NCBI GenBank assembly: GCA_035515475.1
Contig: DATJBF010000080.1
Coordinates: forward strand, 1 to 53,271
Length of the DNA stretch: 53,271 nucleotides
Direction: 5' to 3'
Source: DATJBF01 sp035515475
GTDB taxonomy: Bacteria > Verrucomicrobiota > Verrucomicrobiia > Palsa-1439
Below, piece by piece: positions 16,677 to 23,539 of the stretch. The translations under genes were made by a program, and so were the position numbers. Numbering within the stretch: position 1 is the stretch's first letter; each line of letters starts with the position of its first letter. Under the pieces are notes generated by a model. It was not told the origin of the DNA, did not search any database, and saw only the letters and a program-made list of their open reading frames with translations.

Positions 16677-17303
16677 TTACCAGCTCTTCACGTTGTCTTC
16701 GTTAACTCCGACTCCGTCCCCTGCAGGTGTCGTCGTACTGAATAGTGAACTTTCCTGTCCGTCAGGCCCCTTCGACCAGACGAGAACGTCGGAATGCACG
16801 ACTTTCTGATTGGGAGGTAGCAGAGATTGCTCGAATGGGTTCTGCGAGACGCCGCTGTATGTGATGTCGAACGTGAATTCGTACAGGCCCTTCCACGGGT
16901 CGACAAGGTTGGTCACGTTGTTTGCCGCGTCGATAACCAGATCCTCGTTCTTGAACTCCATGAAGACGATCTGTCGCGGGTTGCCGTTGTACTGGACACC
17001 GGCCATTGCCAAGTCTTGCCCGGTTTTGTTCTCACCCCGCAATAGCGCGACCATCCAATTGGTGGTGCACATGATTCCGCCGCCAGTGGTGAGTGAGGTG
17101 GCAGGCCATTTCCCATACTCGGTGTAGTATGCTTTGAACGCCGTCTGTAATTCTGTGATTGCCAACTGCGCTTTCCTGATCTCCGCGTGGCGGATCGAGT
17201 TCTTGATGGCGGGGAACAACAGCGCCGCCAAAAGGCCAATGACGGCAATCACCGTGAGCAGTTCGGTCATCGTGAAGCCGCGCTTGGTTGAATAGATTTT
17301 CAT
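16677..17303 (-). CDS. GspG-like major pseudopilin
   Basis: 208 residues with the short leader MKIYSTKRG and the class III signal FTMTELLTVIAVIGLLAALL. After the helix, RKAQLAITELQTAFKAYYTEYGKWP matches type II secretion major pseudopilins (GspG), where this helix packs against the GYYP-type loop. The ATG has aggagctg 7 bases upstream. The frame is open further upstream, but that would overlap the preceding gene and give an improbable leader. It is second in the prepilin operon. Confidence 0.85.
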   Translation of the reverse strand: MKIYSTKRGFTMTELLTVIAVIGLLAALLFPAIKNSIRHAEIRKAQLAITELQTAFKAYYTEYGKWPATSLTTGGGIMCTTNWMVALLRGENKTGQDLAMAGVQYNGNPRQIVFMEFKNEDLVIDAANNVTNLVDPWKGLYEFTFDITYSGVSQNPFEQSLLPPNQKVVHSDVLVWSKGPDGQESSLFSTTTPAGDGVGVNEDNVKSW

Positions 17304-17319
17304 GAAACAGCTCCTGCGT

Positions 17320-17979
17320 TCATTGTTTCCAGTTGGTAATATCGTCAGCGGTGTTGTCCAGTCCATCCGGTCCAAGGGACCATAGATCGAAGGTGGCTTG
17401 GTTCATCTGATCGGCGGCCAGCGGTGTAGTGCAGTAGTAATTGTATGGCCTACCAAATGGGTCAATGAAGCAGACGACACCGCTCACAAGCTGGGTTTGA
17501 GTCAGCTTGAAACTGAAATACTTCTTCGGCCCGCCAACCAGGAAGTCGACCAAACTTCCAGAGTTGTTCAAGCTCCCACGGGGGGAGGTAGTTATCGGAT
17601 AAATCCCATTATCAGCCTTATAACTTTCGAGCCCCGCTTCCATGGCGGCGATTTCGGCTTGGGCGCGCGAGTTGGCTGCCTTATTCTCCGCGTACTTTGC
17701 CGTGCCCACCACCAAGCCCGCCAGAAGACCGATGATGACAATAACCGTCAAAATCTCGACAAGGGTGAACGCCGCGCAGCGCGGCGTAGCTGTCAGCTCT
17801 CGGCTGTTGGCCCCGAAAGGGATTCGGGGTGAACCTTCAGCCCGCAAGTGGGATAGGCGTCTCGCCTGTCCACCGGCCTCCGACTGTCCACCCTCCGGCC
17901 GATGGCCGAGAGCTGATAGCTGACGGCTGATAGCTGACAGCTTCCGTGTCGCTGATCGCTGATAGCTGCCGTTCCTCAC
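17320..17979 (-). CDS. GspG-like pseudopilin with an 80-residue repeat-coded N-terminus
   Basis: The pilin part begins at AAFTLVEILTVIVIIGLLAG and continues ENKAANSRAQAEIAAMEAGL and ESYKADNGIYPITTSPRG, a clear GspG-type pseudopilin ending DDITNWKQ. The start chosen is a GTG overlapping the TGA of the antitoxin gene (GTGA), with gaggggac just upstream. It yields a leader of roughly 70 residues before the signal, encoded by heptamer arrays (YQRSATRKLSAISRQLSALG) and a family B element (GGQARRLSHL). No ATG lies between that GTG and the signal. Either a non-ATG start closer to the signal is used or the leader is truly expanded by repeats. Asp/Asn-rich loops near the C-terminus resemble the calcium site of GspG. 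Confidence 0.8.
   Translation of the reverse strand: MRNGSYQRSATRKLSAISRQLSALGHRPEGGQSEAGGQARRLSHLRAEGSPRIPFGANSRELTATPRCAAFTLVEILTVIVIIGLLAGLVVGTAKYAENKAANSRAQAEIAAMEAGLESYKADNGIYPITTSPRGSLNNSGSLVDFLVGGPKKYFSFKLTQTQLVSGVVCFIDPFGRPYNYYCTTPLAADQMNQATFDLWSLGPDGLDNTADDITNWKQ
17788..17966. repeat. Heptamer arrays around a family B element in a prepilin leader
   Basis: AGCTGTC, AGCTCTC, GGCTGTT, GGCCCCG at 17788-17815. A family B hairpin (GTGGGATAGGCGTCTCGCC) lies near 17846-17870. GGCCGAG, AGCTGAT, AGCTGAC, GGCTGAT, AGCTGAC, AGCTTCC, GTGTCGC, TGATCGC, TGATAGC follow at 17904-17966. All are open in the pilin frame on the minus strand. Confidence 0.85.
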
Positions 17980-18257
17980 TTGTCCCCTCGGTCCCTGAGT
18001 TCCTGTTCGAGTCGCTCGCTCATCCATTGTTTGATCATGCTCTGATAGTTCAAATACCTTGATCGAGCCAGACGTTTTACGCGAGCCAACATCCGCGGGT
18101 CAATCCGCAACGTAATCGTCGTCGACTCCGATTGGTCCGCGCCGACGATCGATTGGTCCATCAGTTTCGGGTCGAGCCGATGCGTCAGCCAAAACTTGGC
18201 TTCATCGTGCTCGCACGTGAACTCCGGTATCTCTTCCCATTCAGCTACAAGTTCCAT
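17976..18257 (-). CDS. BrnA/CopG-like antitoxin
   Basis: 93 residues. The N-terminal part EIPEFTCEHDEAKFWLTHRLD corresponds to the FW-x-THD segment of the BrnA/CopG antitoxin family, which contacts the BrnT toxin. The C-terminal part TTITLRIDPRMLARVKRLAR and YQSMIKQWMSERLEQEL is the ribbon-helix-helix DNA-binding domain. It would form a type II toxin-antitoxin pair with the BrnT-like gene on the same strand, but 326 bp of repeat-rich DNA separates them. Its TGA stop overlaps the GTG of the first prepilin gene, so it is translationally joined to the pseudopilin operon, an unusual place for an antitoxin. Confidence 0.85.
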   Translation of the reverse strand: MELVAEWEEIPEFTCEHDEAKFWLTHRLDPKLMDQSIVGADQSESTTITLRIDPRMLARVKRLARSRYLNYQSMIKQWMSERLEQELRDRGDK

Positions 18258-18273
18258 GGGGTTGCCCTTCCTC

Positions 18274-18584
18274 CCAAATCGGAAATCCGAATGTCGAAAT
18301 TCGAAGCAAGCACGAATCCTCTAAACTGCTGAAATAGAAGAAACCTTCGGCTTCCTGAATGTGGAATGCGTTGAGTTTTGTTTCTCCCGTTCTGCATTTT
18401 TTCGAATTTCGAATTTGTTTCGGATTTCCGATTGCCGCCCTGACCCCTCGGCGTTTGCTGCCCATTACCCCTCAGCGTCTCATCGGATTCGGCTCCGTCT
18501 GACTCAGCTTCGTGCTTCGGATTTCTCTCTTGCCCCTCAGTAAAATCTGTTTCGTATTTCGTGTTTCGTATTTCGGATTTCTCT
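18274..18584. repeat. Four heptamer arrays between antitoxin and toxin genes
   Basis: CCAAATC, GGAAATC, CGAATGT, CGAAATT, CGAAGCA, AGCACGA (18274-18315). CATTTTT, TCGAATT, TCGAATT, TGTTTCG, GATTTCC, GATTGCC (18395-18436). TTCGTGC, TTCGGAT, TTCTCTC, TTGCCCC (18509-18536). TTTCGTA, TTTCGTG, TTTCGTA, TTTCGGA, TTTCTCT (18550-18584), the last ending at the BrnT stop codon. These arrays make up much of the 326-bp gap; no gene was recognised there. Confidence 0.85.
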
Positions 18585-18868
18585 TAGGCTGTCCACTCCG
18601 AGACTTTCCTGTCGTAGAAATAATCCTCTTCCTCGGTCATCGGACGCGCACCGATCACGCGCACGCGCTTGCCGTCGGAGCGGTACACGCTGAAAATGCC
18701 CTGGCCCGTCAACGTTCGCCCCAGACAGAACGCCCGGGATTCCTTGGCGAACCGGGTCGAATCGGGTATAAGTCTAAGGCCATGAGGATCTTCGAATGAC
18801 TCCTCGATCTCACGGATGGTCGGGGCATCCTTGGGGTTGAATGGTGGATCTGACCAGTCAAACTCCAT
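18584..18868 (-). CDS. BrnT-like toxin
   Basis: 94 residues from the ATG (a TTG five codons earlier is possible). The opening MEFDWSDPP and then IREIEESFEDPHGLRL correspond to the FEWD...SFEEA..VF.D pattern of BrnT. RFAKESRAFCLGRTLTGQGI and FSVYRSDGKRVRVIGARPMT followed by EEEDYFYD are the usual C-terminal strands and helix containing the conserved Arg and Tyr residues. BrnT toxins are small RNases of RelE-like fold neutralised by BrnA. The matching BrnA-like gene lies downstream on the same strand beyond the repeat-filled gap. Confidence 0.85.
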   Translation of the reverse strand: MEFDWSDPPFNPKDAPTIREIEESFEDPHGLRLIPDSTRFAKESRAFCLGRTLTGQGIFSVYRSDGKRVRVIGARPMTEEEDYFYDRKVSEWTA

Positions 18869-18882
18869 ACGCTGTACCTGCA

Positions 18883-18914
18883 ATGTATTTACATGGTAGT
18901 GACAAGTCTGTCAA
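18883..18914 (-). promoter_or_regulatory. Candidate promoter/operator of the BrnT gene
   Basis: Two perfect inverted repeats lie just upstream of the BrnT start: ATGTA-TT-TACAT (18883-18894) and TGACA-AGTC-TGTCA (18900-18913). On the minus strand the second overlaps TTGACA (18914-18909), with a weak TAAATA 17 bp downstream. Ribbon-helix-helix antitoxins usually repress through such short palindromes. Confidence 0.5.
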
Positions 18915-18924
18915 CAACTTTTTG

Positions 18925-19084
18925 GGGTAAGGCTGCGCTCTCGCGCGGCCTGAACGGGCTCGTTCGGCGGAGTTCACGCTGAGCGAGGTCGAAGCGCTCA
19001 GGACAGGCTCCGCCCGTCCCTACCGTACGACCGTGGACACGCCGGAGCGCGTCCCTACCATACGACCGTGGACGCATCCCTACC
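18925..19084. repeat. Family A copies with nested family D
   Basis: gggtaaggctgcgctctcgc starts a family A copy whose second arm (gaacggg...cccgtccctacc) is opened by a family D repeat (cacgctgagcgaggtcgaag and gctcaggacaggctccg). Two further family A 3' halves follow (ccgtggacac, gccggagcgcgtccctacc). This occupies the first part of the 544-bp gap before the secreted calcium-binding protein. Confidence 0.75.
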
Positions 19085-19168
19085 AAACGGCGTTGGGCAC
19101 CCGCAAAATACAGGGTTTACCCGATAGAGTTGAGATCGGTGTTTGTGGTATCTGTGGGTCCCATGGTC

Positions 19169-19265
19169 CCGCCTTAGCCCGGCGGGTCGTCCAGCCGCCC
19201 TGCGTGAGTCTCCAGCCTTATCACGCAGGGCGGGTCTATGAGGTGGTTGGGCTGCGGCCCGACTC
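19169..19265. other. Cluster of three strong hairpins
   Basis: CCCGCC-ttagccc-GGCGGG near 19169-19187. CCGCCCTGCGTGA (19195-19207) pairs perfectly over 13 bp with TCACGCAGGGCGG (19221-19233) around a 13-nt loop. CCCGACT-ccg-AGTCGGG lies near 19258-19274. No T-run follows, so these are not classical terminators. They could be a structured transcript leader or a separate repeat type. The surrounding bases to 19412 hold another family A fragment and nothing else recognised. Confidence 0.5.
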
Positions 19266-19412
19266 CGAGTCGGGGCCTAGGACGCGCCAGAGCGCATCCC
19301 TACCAACGACGTCGGCGCGTCCGCGCACGACCCTCTGTCAGGGAGTTTCCTTGACTCGCGGGGTTTTTCTTGGTGTACTTTCCAAGCACTGGTGTGTAGC
19401 GGCGCAGTTTGT

Positions 19413-20822
19413 ATGAACACGGGAACCATGGGAACGAGAATCCTCCTCATCCTTGCGCTTGTTTTCGCTGCCCCCAGCGCCCGCGCTGACACCAATAGCT
19501 GGATCTACGGCGGAAACGACCTTTGGGATACGGGTGTGAGATGGTCGCTGCATCACTATCCGACCATCACCAACGAAGCAGTTCTTATTACCAACAGCGC
19601 CAGCAAGACAGTTACGATCGATTCTTTTATACCGCTACTCGAACCGGATGCTCTAACTATCAGCAATCTCACCGTGGGAGGAACGGGCGGGGCGTCGAAC
19701 ACTCTGTCCTTGAGCGACATGAATACGGGCGGGCCAATTCCCCTTCTCGTCCTCAACGGATTCGCGGTTACAACCAACGGAATACTGCTGGTGACCAATT
19801 CGATGTTACGTGTGGACGGCATATTGGGTGGCGATTTCAAAGTCGATGGCACGGTCCAGATGCTCCAGCAGGCCGACGTTCAAGTAAATGAAGCCATCTT
19901 TTCCACCAACTCTGTCGTGCAGTTCGCCTTGGGAACCACCAGCAGTACGATTGTGGTCGGCAACAATCTCACGATCGGCGGTACGGTCAACGCGATTGAT
20001 GGCGGCGGTTTCACCGCGACCAACTACACCCTGTTCAGCTACGGAGGCACGTTGGTCGACAATGGGCTTGCGGTTGGGACATTGCCCACGAATTACGTGG
20101 GCGTGATCGACACCGGCACGGTGGGTCAGGTCAACCTCGTCGTTTCCATTGCGCCCCCGCCGACGCCGTCGACGTTTCGCATTACTTCGATCGAACGGGA
20201 CGGCGACAACATTGCCATTACCTGGTTAACCACAGGCACCGGCACGAGCAATATCGTTCAGGCCGCTCCGGGTGACGCCAATGGCAGCTTTACCACCAAC
20301 TTCGTTAATCTCAGCCCGCCCATGCTCATCACCGGCTCGACCACGAATTACACCGATATCGGAGGCGCGACCAATAGACCGTCGCGGTTCTACCGCATCC
20401 AGTCCGTATCAGCGCAGGGAATCGTTACGGACAGCGACCACGATGGATTGCCCGACAGTTGGGAACTGAAGTATTTCGGTGATCTTACCTCCCAAGACGG
20501 CACCGGCGATCCTGACGGTGATGGCTTCAACAATTTGCAGGAGTACCTAGCTGATACCGACCCGACCCGCCCTGCGTCTTTCTTCCATATCATCGCGATT
20601 GCGCGAGAGAACACCAATGATGTCCGCGTGACGTGGACGATGGGCGACGGCCGGACCAATGCGCTGCAACGAACCGGCGGCGATGCCGGCAGCTACACCA
20701 CCAACGGTTTCGTCGATATCTTCACCGTCACCAATACCGTCGGCTCCGTGACCAACTATCTCGACGTCGGCGGTGCGACCAACGTACCGTCCCAGTTCTA
20801 TCGTGTGCGTGTGGTGCCGTAG
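19413..20822 (+). CDS. Secreted beta-rich protein with thrombospondin type 3-like calcium motif
   Basis: 469 residues. Signal peptide MGTRILLILALVFAAPSARA (the ATG at 19428 could also start it). An autotransporter-style repetitive beta region up to about residue 250 contains repeated NLT, GGT and TNG patterns. A fibronectin-like segment (FRITSIERDGDNIAITWLTT) follows, then a calcium-binding element TDSDHDGLPDSWELKYFGD and DPDGDGFNNLQEYLADTDP, and a second copy of the beta segment (FHIIAIARENTNDVRVTWTM) that ends with the same FYRV text as the first (FYRIQS / FYRVRV). Such proteins are common in Verrucomicrobia as surface or exported polysaccharide-associated proteins. No catalytic domain was seen. 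Confidence 0.8.
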   Translation: MNTGTMGTRILLILALVFAAPSARADTNSWIYGGNDLWDTGVRWSLHHYPTITNEAVLITNSASKTVTIDSFIPLLEPDALTISNLTVGGTGGASNTLSLSDMNTGGPIPLLVLNGFAVTTNGILLVTNSMLRVDGILGGDFKVDGTVQMLQQADVQVNEAIFSTNSVVQFALGTTSSTIVVGNNLTIGGTVNAIDGGGFTATNYTLFSYGGTLVDNGLAVGTLPTNYVGVIDTGTVGQVNLVVSIAPPPTPSTFRITSIERDGDNIAITWLTTGTGTSNIVQAAPGDANGSFTTNFVNLSPPMLITGSTTNYTDIGGATNRPSRFYRIQSVSAQGIVTDSDHDGLPDSWELKYFGDLTSQDGTGDPDGDGFNNLQEYLADTDPTRPASFFHIIAIARENTNDVRVTWTMGDGRTNALQRTGGDAGSYTTNGFVDIFTVTNTVGSVTNYLDVGGATNVPSQFYRVRVVP

Positions 20823-20836
20823 CGAGTCGTGAACCC

Positions 20837-20935
20837 GGCAGGGCTGCGTTTACCCGCCTCTGGCGTGACTCCAGCGCGGCCGACGCGACGCACCGCGTCC
20901 CCCTGCCAACGACCGTGGACGCGACGCAAATGACC
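20837..20935. repeat. Family A element with compensated outer stem
   Basis: The outer stem reads GGCAGGG at 20837 and CCCTGCC at 20901-20907 rather than GGTAGGG/CCCTACC. Both sides changed, which preserves pairing. A further tail, gaccgtggacgcgacgc, follows. Confidence 0.75.
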
Positions 20936-21001
20936 GCGCCCAAATCGGGAAGTTCCTTGACGAACGCTGATTCGGCGTGTATCTACCAATCAGAGACCAA
21001 G

Positions 21002-21856
21002 ATGTCGACCGGAAGCTATCAGCAATCAGCGATCAGCCATCAGCGAGGCCGGAATGGCACCTTTCAGGTGTCAGCTATCAGCCGTAAGCCAAAAAAGCTG
21101 AGAGCTGACAGCCGAAAGCCGAGAGCCTCGCGTGCCTTCACTTTGGTTGAAATCCTGACGGTACTGGCCGTCATCGGCGTACTTATGGGGCTGCTGCTGC
21201 CGGCGCTCAATTCCGCCCGCGAAAACGGCCGGCGCGTTCACTGCATGAACAATCTTCGGCAGATCGGGCTGGCCATGATGGCGTATGCGGGCGACAACGA
21301 AAACCACATGCCCACCGCCCTTCACAATAACGCCAAGAATGGGCCAGCGTGGTACAATGCGCTGATCGATGGCGGGTATACCACGCCAAAGGTCTTCCGC
21401 TGTCTTGACGACAGAGATCCCCGTTTGTCAGGTGGCATCGCGAAGACCCCTCGTTCGTATGCGATCAATGTTGGAGATCAGAATCCGGACACTGACCCTA
21501 CACAATGGAAGACCGACGTGTGGATTGCAGGGTCACGGCTCACGTGCCCGTATCTGACTAACACCGCGGTCGTGATCGTTGGGGAATATTACACCGAGCC
21601 TTATCATACCCCGGCCATCCTGCCCACGATCGAAGACACGACGTGGGCCTATATCAAGAATCCGTATTCTGTAAATCATCCCTATTCGCTGCATAAGGAA
21701 GGGCAACCCTTGTGGGGCAATTATCTTTTCTTGGACGGCCACGTCGAGTGGGTAGAAAGACTTTCGGAGAACGCTTCGGACCTGACTGCGAAGCAACTTT
21801 CTAACGAGATGTTTCCACAGCTTCCGACGGGAGTCGCCATTCCTCCTTGTCCGTAG
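21002..21856 (+). CDS. Prepilin-type protein with H-x9-DG signature and heptamer-coded leader
   Basis: 284 residues. The class III signal is RAFTLVEILTVLAVIGVLMG, followed by NSARENGRRVHCMNNLRQIG and LAMMAYAGDNENHMP, the standard opening of DUF1559-like pilin-related proteins. The C-terminal element HKEGQPLWGNYLFLDGHVEW carries the DGHVEW motif. The leader of about 43 residues (for example SYQQSAISHQRG, VSAISRKPKKLRADSRKPRA) is encoded almost wholly by two 7-bp repeat arrays. The ATG chosen is the last one before the signal; the frame is open further upstream through a family A repeat. It is probably an exported surface or pseudopilus protein. Confidence 0.83.
   Translation: MSTGSYQQSAISHQRGRNGTFQVSAISRKPKKLRADSRKPRASRAFTLVEILTVLAVIGVLMGLLLPALNSARENGRRVHCMNNLRQIGLAMMAYAGDNENHMPTALHNNAKNGPAWYNALIDGGYTTPKVFRCLDDRDPRLSGGIAKTPRSYAINVGDQNPDTDPTQWKTDVWIAGSRLTCPYLTNTAVVIVGEYYTEPYHTPAILPTIEDTTWAYIKNPYSVNHPYSLHKEGQPLWGNYLFLDGHVEWVERLSENASDLTAKQLSNEMFPQLPTGVAIPPCP
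21014..21128. repeat. Heptamer arrays in the leader of the second H-x9-DG prepilin
   Basis: AGCTATC, AGCAATC, AGCGATC, AGCCATC, AGCGAGG (21014-21048). AGGTGTC, AGCTATC, AGCCGTA, AGCCAAA, AAAGCTG, AGAGCTG, ACAGCCG, AAAGCCG, AGAGCCT (21066-21128), nine units in perfect register. Confidence 0.88.
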
Positions 21857-22011
21857 TTGTCTGAGCCGGACGATTTGTGGCTCTGCAATTTCCCGCTGCG
21901 GTTTCAATTCTGGCCAATTTTGGTTGGCGGTTTCCACGTTCTGGCCATCAAAAAAACCAAATTCCCTGATACCGGTGCGCGATGGCATGGGCGCTGCTAA
22001 AAAGACGCCCC

Positions 22012-22365
22012 ATGAAGGTTCTGGTCGCAGATGATACCGACTCGGTCCGATTCGCCCTGCGAATGGCACTCGAGTACCTGGGTCACGAAGTCGTCGGCTT
22101 CGCCACCAACGGCGAGGAGACGATCAAGAAATTCGAAACCACCCAGCCGGAGTTGGTCGTCATGGACGTGCGCATGCCGGTCATGGACGGCCTGACCTGC
22201 ACGTCGTTACTCGCCAAGAACCATCAGGCCAAGGTGGTGGTCGTGACGGGCGGACGCACGACCGAGAGCCAGGCGCGCGAGGCCGGCGCGTGCGGCTTCA
22301 TCGAAAAACCATTCGACGTGTTTGAGCTCAATCGCGCCATCACCGGCGCGCTCGCCGCGGCGTAA
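22012..22365 (+). CDS. Stand-alone CheY-like response regulator receiver
   Basis: 117 residues, only a receiver domain. It has an acidic pair at VADDTD, the phosphoacceptor Asp52 in VVMDVRMPVMDG, Thr79 in VVVVTGG, and Lys99 in GFIEKPFD. It lacks an output domain, so it would act by protein contact or in a phosphorelay. No kinase gene is adjacent; the nearest downstream gene is lexA, 364 bp away across repeats. The internal ATG gives the standard N-terminus MKVLVADD. Confidence 0.88.
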   Translation: MKVLVADDTDSVRFALRMALEYLGHEVVGFATNGEETIKKFETTQPELVVMDVRMPVMDGLTCTSLLAKNHQAKVVVVTGGRTTESQAREAGACGFIEKPFDVFELNRAITGALAAA

Positions 22366-22370
22366 CCTTT

Positions 22371-22627
22371 GTAGCCGCGAAACACTTTCGCGGGCCTCAG
22401 CGAATTGCACCCTGTAGCCGCAACGCTCCGTCGCCGCGCCTTCTGTACCAGCGAGCCTTGCCGCCCCACGCCGGCAGAGCGGCGTGGCTACAAGGATCGG
22501 CTCTGTTAGCCGCTCTTATTCCGCGGCTGCGACGTCGTCTTCGTGAACTTCGTGCACTTCGTGGTGAGGATCGGACGCGTCTTTGCACTGCCCCCGGATT
22601 GTAGCCGCGAGCAGGCTCGCAGCTACA
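22371..22627. repeat. Family C palindromes between the receiver and lexA genes
   Basis: GTAGCCGCGAAACACTTTCG, then GTAGCCGCAACGCTCC paired with GGCTAC near 22488, then GTAGC-CGCGAGC-AG-GCTCGCA-GCTAC at 22602-22627. The outer GTAGC/GCTAC stem encloses GC hairpins. The 364-bp gap otherwise shows only the palindrome before lexA. Confidence 0.75.
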
Positions 22628-22700
22628 AAGACCGCCATCCATTGGTGGCACTGTCAGAATACGGTTGCGAAAATCCCCGCGAAATCTTTTTTCTCGACAC

Positions 22701-22718
22701 ACCACACGGGTGTGTGGT
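22701..22718. promoter_or_regulatory. Perfect palindrome immediately upstream of lexA
   Basis: ACCACAC-GGGT-GTGTGGT, a 7-4-7 perfect inverted repeat ending 11 bases before the lexA ATG. Its place suggests a LexA autoregulatory operator. It does not resemble the E. coli SOS box, nor the TGTTC-N4-GAACA motif that I recall for Verrucomicrobium. Confidence 0.5.
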
Positions 22719-22729
22719 ATCCGTCCTTC

Positions 22730-23350
22730 ATGCAAGCAGCGCTGACTTCACGACAGGAAAAATTGCTCGCGTACATTCTCGACTCGATCCGTGGCACCGG
22801 CCGGCCACCGACCGTCCGCGAGATTTGCCGGGCGTTCGGGTTCCGGTCGACCGGCACCGCCCGTGACCATCTGCGCGCCCTCGAACACAAGGGTCATCTC
22901 AAAAAACACGCCGGCCAATCGCGCGGGTTGGTGCCGCAAAACTGGCCGAAAATCCTGCGCGATCAGTTCCCGCCCCTGCCGATCCTCGGCCGCGTACCAG
23001 CCGGTGGACCGCTGCTCGCCGAGGAAAACATCGAGGGCACGCTGGATTTGAGCGCGGAGTTCGCGGGCGAAAAGGTGTTCGCGCTGAAGGTCCATGGGGA
23101 TTCGATGATCGAAGCCGGCATCTGCGAGGACGATCTGGTGGTCGTCCGCGCACAGTCCCACGCGGAGCCGGGCGAAATCGTCGTCGCGTTGGTCGACGGC
23201 GAAGCCACGGTGAAACGGCTGGCGCGCCGCAGCGGAAAATTGTGGCTGCAACCGGCCAATCGCCACTACGAGCCGATTCCCGTCGGGGGCGACACGAAAG
23301 TGCTGGGGAAGGTGATCGGCGTGATCCGCAGTTACGAACGGAAATGGTGA
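22730..23350 (+). CDS. lexA: LexA SOS repressor
   Basis: 206 residues, normal for LexA. The N-terminal winged helix reads MQAALTSRQEKLLAYILDSI then PPTVREICRAFGFRSTGTAR and DHLRALEHKGHL. The autocleavage site is Ala91-Gly92 in GRVPAGGPL. The catalytic dyad is Ser125 (HGDSM) and Lys162 (TVKRL). It represses DNA-damage genes and is cleaved upon RecA activation. The ATG used gives the family-typical N-terminus; the longer open frame upstream runs through repeats. recA is not in the window. Confidence 0.95.
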   Translation: MQAALTSRQEKLLAYILDSIRGTGRPPTVREICRAFGFRSTGTARDHLRALEHKGHLKKHAGQSRGLVPQNWPKILRDQFPPLPILGRVPAGGPLLAEENIEGTLDLSAEFAGEKVFALKVHGDSMIEAGICEDDLVVVRAQSHAEPGEIVVALVDGEATVKRLARRSGKLWLQPANRHYEPIPVGGDTKVLGKVIGVIRSYERKW

Positions 23351-23360
23351 GAGGGGACAA

Positions 23361-23538
23361 GTAGGATGGGCGTCCCGCCTGTCCAGATAGTGGAATGGGC
23401 ATCTTGCCCATTCATCGGCCCCGAGTCCGGTCTGAACCGTCGGGACGACGGTTCCACGTTGGACGGAATTTCCCGTGAACCGGCGGGACGCCCGCGCTAC
23501 CGTGATGCGACAGCCGGGCCGGCTGTCCTACTTAACCC
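23361..23538. repeat. Family B-like hairpins between lexA and the barrel gene
   Basis: GTAGGATGGGCGTCCCGCC, then GAATGGGCATCTTGCCCATTC, then gggacgacggttcc, GGCGGGACGCCCGC and gccgggccggctgtcc. Each is a short GC hairpin with the same stem-loop layout but a different stem sequence. Confidence 0.6.
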
Positions 23539-23539
23539 C

